A stretch of 9,076 bases of DNA from an uncultured bacterium (lineage in GTDB: Bacteria; Verrucomicrobiota; Kiritimatiellia; UBA8416; CALETX01): positions 1 to 9,076 of the forward strand of contig CALETX010000447.1 of the NCBI GenBank assembly GCA_937920455.1. Reading direction: 5' to 3'. This document shows, piece after piece, positions 1 to 5,847 of this stretch. The translations under genes were made by a program, and so were the position numbers. The notes below the pieces were generated by a model. That model was given only the letters and a program-made list of their open reading frames with translations. It was not told the DNA's origin and ran no database searches. Numbering within the stretch: the stretch's first letter is position 1; the number at the start of each line of letters is the position of its first letter.

Positions 1-83
1 GTGGTGACTGCACCCGATGCTGCCTGAATCACGATTGCCGACGCGGCTGAAATGCCTAGAAGTTTAGATAGGATCCTATGCAT
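1..83 (-). CDS. N-terminus of a secreted or membrane-anchored protein (partial, leaves the window)
   Basis: Only the first 27 codons lie inside the window. They read as a bacterial signal peptide: a short basic start (Met-His-Arg-Ile-Leu-Ser-Lys), a hydrophobic alanine/isoleucine-rich core, and an Ala-Ala-Ser-Gly-Ala stretch where signal peptidase I could cut around residues 21-25. The ATG at 83-81 is preceded on the minus strand by a GGAGAG Shine-Dalgarno sequence 8 bases upstream, which supports the start. The frame stays open to the window edge. The gene lies 240 bases downstream of the secreted barrel-like gene on the same strand and may be its own unit. The mature protein is not visible, so no function can be given. 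The short length seen means it could still be a chance frame, but a good ribosome site together with a signal-peptide composition argues against that. Confidence 0.5.
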   Translation of the reverse strand, partial: MHRILSKLLGISAASAIVIQAASGAVT

Positions 84-323
84 TGAAGCAGCTCTCCGAA
101 GACCTACGTTTTATTAGGTAGATCTTTTCTTCCCCCTCGTGAATAGATTAAAAAGGCGTGGTGGCATCGCTTTAAGAGACCTCGTGAGCAGGAGCATAAA
201 CGATTCCGCCGAATGCGCAGAGTTTTCTCGTTACGGACGGCATAGCGCTATCAGATATGCGGACTTCAATGATCTATTCCCTTCGAGGAACCACCATGTA
301 ATACGTTGGGAATGAGATACCAG
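84..323. other. Intergenic region without a convincing gene
   Basis: These 240 bases separate the stop of the secreted barrel-like gene (324) from the start of the next minus-strand gene (83). I find no convincing coding frame, no RNA gene and no clear Rho-independent terminator. A perfect 10-bp palindrome, ATAGCGCTAT, sits at 242-251. On the minus strand a CCTTTTT run at about 151-157 has no strong stem before it. The region is locally richer in A+T than the flanking genes, as expected for a promoter-bearing spacer. Confidence 0.5.
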
Positions 324-2030
324 TTATCGGAATCGGATGCTGAGCCACCGGACGGTGTCCGATATTTCCATGGTCAGCATAGTTGTGTTTTCTCTGACCG
401 ACCAGTCTTGGGGATCTGTTTTCTGCCCTGTCAATGAATCCATGATTAGAGGCTTTCTCTGCGTGGGCTTGTTGATTTCCAGAGTCAGTGTCAGCGGATC
501 GAGGGGAACTGCAATGTTTGGCGTTACTACATAAACGGCAATAGCTGCTTCGTTTTTCGACAGTTGGAAGGGCAGGAGGGCAAGGAGGTCGGATGCTCGG
601 AAGGGTTTCGCGTTGCCTGTTGGTGGGATGAGGACTGGGTCAGGATCGAGCCTGAAGCGGAATTCGAAGTGCACGATGTCTCGTTGGGACAGTCTTCGAG
701 AGCCGCTGAGGGCGGAGGTGAAGTGATTGAGGACGCTAAGGGGCAGGGAATCCTGCCAGCGGCAGGCGAGAGGATTTTCGAGATAAGGGATCAAAGCGTG
801 AGACATTATGTCGTTTTTCCCTTCATAGGCTGAATGCAGAAGCACGAATTTGGCGCCCTGATTCAGCCAAAAGGCGAGTATACGGCCCAGGCCGGCCGCT
901 TTCAATGTCCACCCATCCCGTCCTGACGCAGTGGCGTTGGGAATGTCCACGGGCACAACGCCCAGCGAGGTTATAGCAACCGGGTTTGATGATGAAACGA
1001 TATAACGGATGAGGTTATCGTGGCGGCAGAAGTCGGCCATGAATCCCTCGGGTTTTGCCAGGACCACTTCCGGCGGCGTTCCTTCCAGAAAGCGCAGCGG
1101 AGGGCGTCTGGGCCACTCGTCTGATCCTGTCCAGCCGTTGGTGGTTGTGCCTGCGTATGGGCTGTAGAATGAGATGGCGCGGCCTCCGCAGTTGGGTAGA
1201 AGGTTTGCGTCCGGCATTTCTTCGAACAAGTGATGGCTTTGGGAATCCCAGAACACCGGCTCGTGGTATCCCTGCGCGATTGCTCGCTCGATGAGGGCTT
1301 TTTCAAATTCATAAACCTGGCCGCCGGGTTTCAACATGTCGAGTGTGAGTTCAGGAAAGGGTGGCAGGGCTGGTGCTCCCCACCATAGGTTTTGCCCCAT
1401 TTCCAGGTCATAGCTTCCTTTCGAGCGAAAACCGGCTTCGCGGGCGGCGTCTAGTATGAAGCGCATGGCAAGATAGACTTTTTCGAAGTAGGCCGCATGT
1501 TCGGTGGAACCCGGTCCCTCGCCAAGCGACATAAGGCCGCGGTTCCAGTCTCGTTTCATCCATGCTCTCATGAGAGTGCCGGTTCCCATGGCGGGGATAT
1601 GGACAAAAGTAATGCAAGGCCGCAGGCCGGCGAGCCTGCAGGCTGTAAGTTCATTCCTCAGCATTGACATCTCATTAGATGAGGGACTGATCCATTCCTC
1701 ATGGATGTACATGGCATGATGCGGAGCAAGCCTGAGGCGTCTTACGCCGCATTCCTTCATCTGGCTCATGACGCGGATGTGCTGCTCGATCGTCCATGGC
1801 GGTATGTGTTTGTAATAGACACCGATTCCCAGAAGAGCATCCCATGCGGCTACGGTTCGGCAATTTGAGCGCCAGGGCGCGCGATAGAGTGTGGCGCTTC
1901 CTTCCGGTACGGGGTCGAGTTGATCCTGAAGGCGGTATGGAAGTAGACATTCATCGGATGCGTAAAGCATGGCCGCAGAGTAGAGGCGGCACATCATCAA
2001 TGCTGCCAGAAACATCGTCTTGCGTCTCAT
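324..2030 (-). CDS. Secreted TIM-barrel glycoside-hydrolase-like protein
   Basis: A 568-residue protein predicted to be exported. It opens with a signal peptide (Arg-Arg-Lys, then a hydrophobic Leu/Ala/Met core) with a likely cut near residues 24-26, just before Asp-Glu. I chose the ATG at 2030 over an in-frame ATG 13 codons earlier because AAGGAG lies 8 bases upstream and the ATG forms an ATGA overlap with the preceding gene. Residues about 65-410 show alternating strands and helices like a clan GH-A barrel: 'GVRRLRLAPHH' (95-105), 'GLRPCITFVHIP' (135-146), 'YDLEMGQNLWW' (207-217), 'EPVFWDSQ' (257-264) and 'KFVLLHSAYEG' (394-404). Residues about 485-568 are strand-rich, as in the C-terminal beta-sandwich of such enzymes. 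At the strand-4 position where clan A enzymes usually carry Asn-Glu, this protein has Gln-Asn (213-214), so catalysis is uncertain. The fold is an inference from pattern; no specific GH family or substrate is recognised. Confidence 0.6.
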   Translation of the reverse strand: MRRKTMFLAALMMCRLYSAAMLYASDECLLPYRLQDQLDPVPEGSATLYRAPWRSNCRTVAAWDALLGIGVYYKHIPPWTIEQHIRVMSQMKECGVRRLRLAPHHAMYIHEEWISPSSNEMSMLRNELTACRLAGLRPCITFVHIPAMGTGTLMRAWMKRDWNRGLMSLGEGPGSTEHAAYFEKVYLAMRFILDAAREAGFRSKGSYDLEMGQNLWWGAPALPPFPELTLDMLKPGGQVYEFEKALIERAIAQGYHEPVFWDSQSHHLFEEMPDANLLPNCGGRAISFYSPYAGTTTNGWTGSDEWPRRPPLRFLEGTPPEVVLAKPEGFMADFCRHDNLIRYIVSSSNPVAITSLGVVPVDIPNATASGRDGWTLKAAGLGRILAFWLNQGAKFVLLHSAYEGKNDIMSHALIPYLENPLACRWQDSLPLSVLNHFTSALSGSRRLSQRDIVHFEFRFRLDPDPVLIPPTGNAKPFRASDLLALLPFQLSKNEAAIAVYVVTPNIAVPLDPLTLTLEINKPTQRKPLIMDSLTGQKTDPQDWSVRENTTMLTMEISDTVRWLSIRFR

Positions 2031-2572
2031 GAATGCTTCTCCTTGTGCGCCTGTTCGGATTCGCCGCAACCTCCAAGTTCTGCCGAGGCGCCGCCGGCGG
2101 TGGAATCTTCAGACCGAAGGATGAGGCCAAGCGTAGCGCTTGTGTTACGGACGTGAGTGCCGAACCAGTACACCGATCCGCAAACCGGGCAACGTGTGAA
2201 GGTCTTGAACCGGAGCCACACTGGTTCGGGAACCACTCCGCGAACGGTACGCTTGTCGTGAATTCGCTGGTTGGGAGCATTGCACTTTACACAGCGGCTG
2301 AACAGACCGGAATGAGTGTCCAATCTCATGGAGGCGATCACATATCGCAGTTGGTCGAGCGGCGTAGTTGACGGCACGAGAAGCCATTGTTTTGGAGTGG
2401 GGAATTGCGATCCAAGGTGTTTGTTGCAAGTGAGGAGGACGCGGCCCTCAGTGTCGGCTACTCGGATGAGATCGTGGATTCTAAGAACAGGGTCCCAAAT
2501 TGAATCGTACCCAAGGATACGCAGATACGTTCCGAGTTTTATGAGCATGCGGTCAAGTGCGAACCTTGGCAT
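2027..2572 (-). CDS. Mut7-C / PIN-like RNase domain protein with a zinc ribbon
   Basis: A small cytoplasmic protein (about 181 residues from this start) matching the Mut7-C family, thought to be RNases with a PIN-like fold plus a zinc-binding tail. Visible are the opening 'RFALDRMLIKLGTYLRILGYD', the strand 'GRVLLTCNKHL', and two Cys pairs, CVKC and CPVC, followed by 'VYWFGTH', all in the expected order. The usual family motif is Thr-Arg-Asp after the Leu-Leu strand; here it is Thr-Cys-Asn, so one acidic residue of the putative metal site is missing. The last ~35 residues are low-complexity and charged. The ATG at 2572 has GGTGGAG upstream (spacing 9) and places the domain at the N-terminus; an in-frame ATG at 2623 would add 17 residues but has only a weak AGG. 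The stop overlaps the next gene's ATG as ATGA, implying translational coupling with the secreted barrel-like protein. The family call is firm, the target RNA unknown. Confidence 0.75.
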   Translation of the reverse strand: MPRFALDRMLIKLGTYLRILGYDSIWDPVLRIHDLIRVADTEGRVLLTCNKHLGSQFPTPKQWLLVPSTTPLDQLRYVIASMRLDTHSGLFSRCVKCNAPNQRIHDKRTVRGVVPEPVWLRFKTFTRCPVCGSVYWFGTHVRNTSATLGLILRSEDSTAGGASAELGGCGESEQAHKEKHS

Positions 2573-2700
2573 AGGGTGGTGCTCCACCGGTTTGCCGGCC
2601 GGGCAAGGAGATGAACCGCTCATACATTCAGCCTAGCATAGATCAGCGGCGTTGCGAAAAAAGAATTTGACGAGATGGAAAACACTACGACATGTTTCAA

Positions 2701-2734
2701 GGTACGGCGGTCAGATCAGACTTCTGATAGCCGT
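2701..2734. repeat. Imperfect inverted repeat in the divergent intergenic region
   Basis: An inner perfect repeat, ATCAGA-CT-TCTGAT (2715-2728), is flanked by ACGGC (2704-2708) and GCCGT (2730-2734). Together they could fold as a two-step stem with an unpaired GGTCAG bulge on one side, or serve as a dyad operator. It lies about 80-130 bases upstream of both divergent genes. There is no following T-run, so a terminator role is unlikely. The function is not known. Confidence 0.3.
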
Positions 2735-2787
2735 CCTGTTGCACGGCAAAGCAGAGTTTCTTGCTCGAGAGCGGATGCTGGTGCAGC

Positions 2788-2816
2788 TTTACAGTATGGA
2801 GTGGGCAATTTAATCT
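2788..2816 (+). promoter_or_regulatory. Putative sigma-70-type promoter for the HA-domain gene
   Basis: A -35-like TTTACA (2788-2793, five of six matches to consensus) and a -10-like TAATCT (2811-2816, weaker) are separated by 17 bases. The start codon follows 45 bases after the -10 box, leaving room for the GGGAGA ribosome site at 2847-2852. TTTAAT at 2809-2814 is an alternative -10 but with a short spacer. This is a pattern match only. Confidence 0.35.
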
Positions 2817-2861
2817 GTCTCTGATAACCTTGATTGCGGGAGCGTTGGGAGAGAAAGAGGG

Positions 2862-3635
2862 ATGGCGCAGAAGAAAGGTCAACCAAAATCAGATTCTTGG
2901 GCCAGAATGCTGGCAGCTCTTGTGGCATTTCGAAAGAAATATGGGCACTGCAGAGTGCCCGCCAATTACAAGCCTTGCCCTGCTCTTGGGAGATGGGCTG
3001 CTGCACAGCGGTATAAGAAGAAGATAGGTGAACTGAGTCCGGAAAAGATAAAGGCTCTTGATCGCCAAGGTTTTGTCTGGGTTCCGGCGGATGAGACATG
3101 GTCGCGGATGATTGCGCAGTTGAAGGCTTTCAAAGCTAAATTTGGCCACACGAATGTGCCCGAGCATTGGGCCGAGAATCCAACACTCGCCAACTGGGTG
3201 CAGAGCCAGAGATATAAGAAAAAGAAGGGCACACTTTCTGAGGAGCGCGTGCGGGAACTGACCCGTCTGGGCTTTAAGTGGTCAATATACAGAACCGGCG
3301 ATGACAGTGCCATGTCGTCGGCTAAAGGCAAAAGTTTCGGCGATGAGTCTGACTTCACAGGAGAACGGCTCTACGTAATTCGCCACGGCGTGTATGTGCA
3401 GCATGACGGGAAATCTCCACTGCCGAAGGAAATCGAACAGTATAAAACAACACACAAGGGAGATTTCCCGCCGTTTATTCCCCTGCCGAAGGGCCCGACA
3501 GTGTTTTATCTCGGGGACGGTTTTGTTAAGGAAAAGAAGTTAAAGTGGCGCGGAAAAGGGTCGCTTCCGCCCGAAGTCATGGATCATGTGCAGCGCAATG
3601 GAACTCTTCCGAAGCACGAGCCGTCAACGGCTTGA
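2862..3635 (+). CDS. Tandem helicase-associated (HA) domain protein with an unrecognised C-terminal domain
   Basis: A 257-residue, very basic, soluble protein. It holds two copies of the helicase-associated domain (PF03457 type), at residues about 12-74 and 79-141, with an exact period of 67 residues. Each copy shows Trp (13/80), Phe...Gly-His (28-29/95-96), Val-Pro, a Trp in the middle, Gln-Arg-Tyr-Lys-Lys-Lys (49-54/116-121), Gly-x-Leu-Ser, and Gly-Phe-x-Trp at the end (73/140). HA domains are usually appended to DEAD-like helicases and are presumed to bind nucleic acid; no helicase domain is present here. A linker (about 142-165) leads to a C-terminal part (166-252) with 'RLYVIRHGVYVQHDGKSPLP' and 'GPTVFYLGDGFVKEKKLKW', which I do not recognise. 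The start has GGGAGA upstream. The 3' end overlaps nadE tail to tail by 12 bases. A nucleic-acid-binding role is an inference from the domain. Confidence 0.75.
   Translation: MAQKKGQPKSDSWARMLAALVAFRKKYGHCRVPANYKPCPALGRWAAAQRYKKKIGELSPEKIKALDRQGFVWVPADETWSRMIAQLKAFKAKFGHTNVPEHWAENPTLANWVQSQRYKKKKGTLSEERVRELTRLGFKWSIYRTGDDSAMSSAKGKSFGDESDFTGERLYVIRHGVYVQHDGKSPLPKEIEQYKTTHKGDFPPFIPLPKGPTVFYLGDGFVKEKKLKWRGKGSLPPEVMDHVQRNGTLPKHEPSTA
2895..3284 (+). repeat. Two tandem 67-residue HA-domain units within the gene
   Basis: The two protein repeats correspond to a 201-base period in the DNA. The most alike pieces are the Gln-Arg-Tyr-Lys-Lys-Lys blocks (residues 49-54 and 116-121), encoded at 3006-3023 and 3207-3224, where even the DNA is similar (CAGCGGTATAAGAAGAAG against CAGAGATATAAGAAAAAG). 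Elsewhere the DNA has diverged, so this is an old internal duplication rather than a recent one. Confidence 0.7.
3618..3633. other. Short stem-loop over the convergent stop codons
   Basis: AGCCG (3619-3623) and CGGCT (3628-3632) form a perfect 5-bp stem with a TCAA loop, extended by a G-T wobble. It lies exactly over the stop codon of nadE (3624-3626) and next to that of the HA-domain gene (3633-3635). There is no immediate T-run on either strand, so a classical terminator is not supported; it could slow or stall converging transcription. Confidence 0.25.
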
Positions 3636-5543
3636 TACTGGCTTGTCCGCGCCGAGCAGCTTTTTCTTCAGTTCGAGGTAGCGCATGGTATAGCGCGGCC
3701 CCATCAGCGATTCGCGTTTGTCGAAGCCGAAAGCTCTTCGTTTGACAGCAAGAACCGGTGGAGCCTGGATGCGTTTGGCCACAGCCATTCCCTGATAGAG
3801 ATTCCACCATCTTTCCAGGTCGGCGACGAAGGCTGCGGATGTCGGAAGGATATCCGCGATGCTGCCCTTGTAGCCAAGGCGCGTTTCCAGTTCGCCTGCG
3901 GCGTACCATTCCAGGATTTCCTCCGGACTGACTCTATCCCAAGATTCCACCCAGGATTTGAACAACAGGTCGTGGTATGGATATATGATCGGATCACCTT
4001 TGCCCTCGTCAACATTCTGCGCCTCGCTAAGTTCCGCCGAGGGTGTAAGAGTAAAGCAACCCTGAGGGATGACCGGCTCCTCGTAGACGCTGGTGTTGAT
4101 GTGGCGGCCCAGCTCATATACCTCCATTTTCCACAGGTCGGCAATGTTAGCCAGATATCCGGCCACATCGCCGTACATAGTGGCATATCCCACAGCCAGT
4201 TCCGACTTGTTGCCGTTGCATGTAAAAACGCCCCCGAATGCGGAGGCTACTGCAGCCAGCACCCGCGCTCCGCGGTCACGCGCCTGAATGTTTTCCCTTG
4301 CCAGCACGGTGAGCGACAGTTTTTCCTTGAGCCTTCCGTCAAGGCTCTTGCAGCAGAGGCCATCAATCTGCGAGATTGTAAAGCGGACGCTATCCTCGAT
4401 GGGAATTTCCGCGTAAAGGCAGCCGAGTCTTTCCGCCAGGTCCCGAGCGAGAGTGCGAGTGGTGGGCGAATTGTAACGGCTGGGCATATTCAGCAGGAGA
4501 AGGTTTTCGGGAGCCAGGATGCGGCGGTACAGACAGGCGACAACAGAGGAATCAATTCCGCCCGATATGCCGACACAAACACGGCTTACGCCGCAAAGTT
4601 TCATGAATCGCTCCGTGCCGAAAATAATAGCTTTATAAACCGATGAAATGTCGTCAGGACGGGAAGGGATTGGCCTCCCCCACGTTGGTGAAGCCGGTTC
4701 TAGGGGAATGTCAACAGACAATTCGGATTCCTCAAATGCAGGGCATGCCGCGACGCGGCGGCCGCGAGCGTCGTAGACGCATGAGGACCCATCGAAGGTG
4801 AAGACCGTTTTGCCGTTATTCTGGATGCCGATATTGTTCACATACAGCAGAGGCTTTCCATATCTGGACGCATGGGTGGAATAAATCCGCTCTCTTTTGG
4901 AATTCTTGTCCAGTGTGAAAGGAGATGAGCTGCAGTTGATCATCAACACAGCGCCTTTTTTGGAGAGCTCTGCCAGGGGGGAAACGGCGTAATCGGCGTC
5001 CCAGGCGTCTTCGCAAAGGACAGCGCCCAGCAATCCCAGGCGTGACGGAACCGGCTCCAGGAAGTCGGCCACGGATTTGCGCTCCTCCATGGCAAGTTTG
5101 CGCAAGTCGCAGAAATGGCGGCTTTCGTCGAACTCTCGGTAATTGGGAGCAAGGGCCTTTATCACGAAAGGATACAATCCGTTTCGCGGTCCGATGAACC
5201 TTTCATTTTCTGCGAAAAAAAGAGCGTTGTATTTTCTGACGCGTCCGTCTTCGTTCTTGCGCGATCTGTCCACAGCGACACTTCCGAACACAACAGTGAT
5301 GCCAGCAGACGCTCTTCTGATCTCTTCATTGCAGCGTTCGCATTCTCTGAGGAAGGAAGCGTATTCCCATTCGTCCCCTATGAGGTAACCAGGGACCGCC
5401 ATTTCCGGGAAGACGATCATATCCATTCCGTCGGCCACGGCTGACCGGATGAGTTTGATGATATGTCCGGTGTTTTCCGAAGGTCGGCCTGGTAGAACTT
5501 CAATTTGCGCAATTCGGCAGCGTATTGATCCAGACGCGTTCAT
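3624..5543 (-). CDS. nadE: Glutamine-dependent NAD+ synthetase
   Basis: Makes NAD+ from nicotinic acid adenine dinucleotide, ATP and glutamine, the last step of NAD synthesis, in the cytoplasm. The 639-residue length fits the two-domain form. Residues about 7-290 are a nitrilase-fold glutaminase with the triad Glu47 ('FPEMAVPG'), Lys129 ('IKALAPNY') and Cys177 ('VLCEDAWD'). Residues about 300-600 are the PP-loop synthetase: 'SGGIDSS' (327-333) binds pyrophosphate, 'MPSRYNSP' (353-360), and 'CNGNKSELAVGYATMYGD' (442-459). The tail has 'LTPSAELSEAQ' and 'QAPP...RRAFGFDKR', both typical. The frame is open to 5675, but the ATG at 5543 gives the family's usual start ('RCRIAQIEVLPG') and overlaps an upstream small frame as ATGA. 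The ribosome site is poor: AAGGAA abuts the ATG and GGAG is 12 bases away, which fits re-initiation after the upstream frame. All key residues are present, so I expect an active enzyme. Confidence 0.96.
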   Translation of the reverse strand: MNASGSIRCRIAQIEVLPGRPSENTGHIIKLIRSAVADGMDMIVFPEMAVPGYLIGDEWEYASFLRECERCNEEIRRASAGITVVFGSVAVDRSRKNEDGRVRKYNALFFAENERFIGPRNGLYPFVIKALAPNYREFDESRHFCDLRKLAMEERKSVADFLEPVPSRLGLLGAVLCEDAWDADYAVSPLAELSKKGAVLMINCSSSPFTLDKNSKRERIYSTHASRYGKPLLYVNNIGIQNNGKTVFTFDGSSCVYDARGRRVAACPAFEESELSVDIPLEPASPTWGRPIPSRPDDISSVYKAIIFGTERFMKLCGVSRVCVGISGGIDSSVVACLYRRILAPENLLLLNMPSRYNSPTTRTLARDLAERLGCLYAEIPIEDSVRFTISQIDGLCCKSLDGRLKEKLSLTVLARENIQARDRGARVLAAVASAFGGVFTCNGNKSELAVGYATMYGDVAGYLANIADLWKMEVYELGRHINTSVYEEPVIPQGCFTLTPSAELSEAQNVDEGKGDPIIYPYHDLLFKSWVESWDRVSPEEILEWYAAGELETRLGYKGSIADILPTSAAFVADLERWWNLYQGMAVAKRIQAPPVLAVKRRAFGFDKRESLMGPRYTMRYLELKKKLLGADKPVSSR

Positions 5544-5668
5544 TTCCTTGTGCTGCTCCAGAATTCGTCTTCGATGCGCTTGAGCCTCCGCAGGAACACG
5601 ACCAGTATGACCGCCATGACAACACCAACGGCCAGCGAGACTGCAAGCAGGAAGAGAAGCTTCAGCAT
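5540..5668 (-). CDS. Small single-pass membrane protein coupled to nadE
   Basis: A 42-residue frame too short for usual gene calls. After Met-Leu-Lys it has a long hydrophobic stretch (residues about 4-26, Leu/Val/Ala-rich with 'LLFLLAVSLAVGVVMAVILV'), then a basic patch 'RRLKR' and a charged tail ending Arg-Lys. This predicts one transmembrane helix with the tail in the cytoplasm. Its TGA overlaps the nadE ATG as ATGA, a common sign of a real, translationally coupled gene. The same frame is open upstream to 5770 and reads like protein ('KQPIEITNQIWYVWF' before the Met), but contains no ATG, GTG or TTG, so the true N-terminus may be longer with an unusual start or a sequencing indel. No clear ribosome site precedes the ATG. 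I do not recognise a family. Confidence 0.45.
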   Translation of the reverse strand: MLKLLFLLAVSLAVGVVMAVILVVFLRRLKRIEDEFWSSTRK

Positions 5669-5794
5669 GAACCATACATACCAGATTTGGTTTGTGATCT
5701 CAATAGGTTGTTTTGTTTCATGCTCAAGGCGGCCGGCCTGGGCTTGGCATGAGTTGGCCGGAGCAGGATGCTATGGGGGGTTATGAAAAGAACG

Positions 5795-5822
5795 TTGCCT
5801 TATACACGCTCGCTTGTATGCT
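5795..5822 (+). promoter_or_regulatory. Putative promoter for the GMP-synthase-like gene cluster
   Basis: TTGCCT (5795-5800, four of six consensus bases) and TATGCT (5817-5822, keeping the important first, second and last bases) are 16 bases apart, with a TG just before the -10 box. The ATG of the PP-loop gene follows 25 bases later. It overlaps a possible opposing promoter on the minus strand. Pattern match only. Confidence 0.3.
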
Positions 5823-5828
5823 TGTCGG
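5799..5828 (-). promoter_or_regulatory. Putative promoter for the small membrane protein and nadE
   Basis: Read on the minus strand, CCGACA (5828-5823) and TATAAG (5804-5799) are separated by 18 bases, with five of six matches in the -10 box. Transcription would begin near 5790 and run into the small frame and nadE. It overlaps the plus-strand promoter candidate, so the two directions could compete for polymerase. Pattern match only. Confidence 0.3.
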
Positions 5829-5847
5829 CTGGCAACGGAGGAGATAA

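Noticed and set aside
139..315. A plus-strand frame of 58 codons from GTG 139 in the left gap
   Set aside because: It has no ribosome site (a C/T-rich tract precedes it), no recognisable motif, and codon use unlike the neighbouring genes.
2027..2280. Alternative frames on both strands over the Mut7-C gene
   Set aside because: They run through the CPVC/zinc-ribbon coding region in other frames and show no motif or ribosome site.
2637..2700. A sigma-70 promoter for the Mut7-C gene (TATGCT near its start)
   Set aside because: No acceptable -35 box lies at the proper distance, so I do not list it.
3972..4646. A 224-codon plus-strand open frame inside nadE
   Set aside because: It is antisense to well-conserved nadE motifs and has no family features; a shadow of a G+C-rich gene.
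5544..5675. Longer start for NAD+ synthetase at ATG 5675
   Set aside because: The added 44 residues do not resemble the family N-terminus, and they overlap the small membrane-protein frame; the ATG at 5543 matches the family start.
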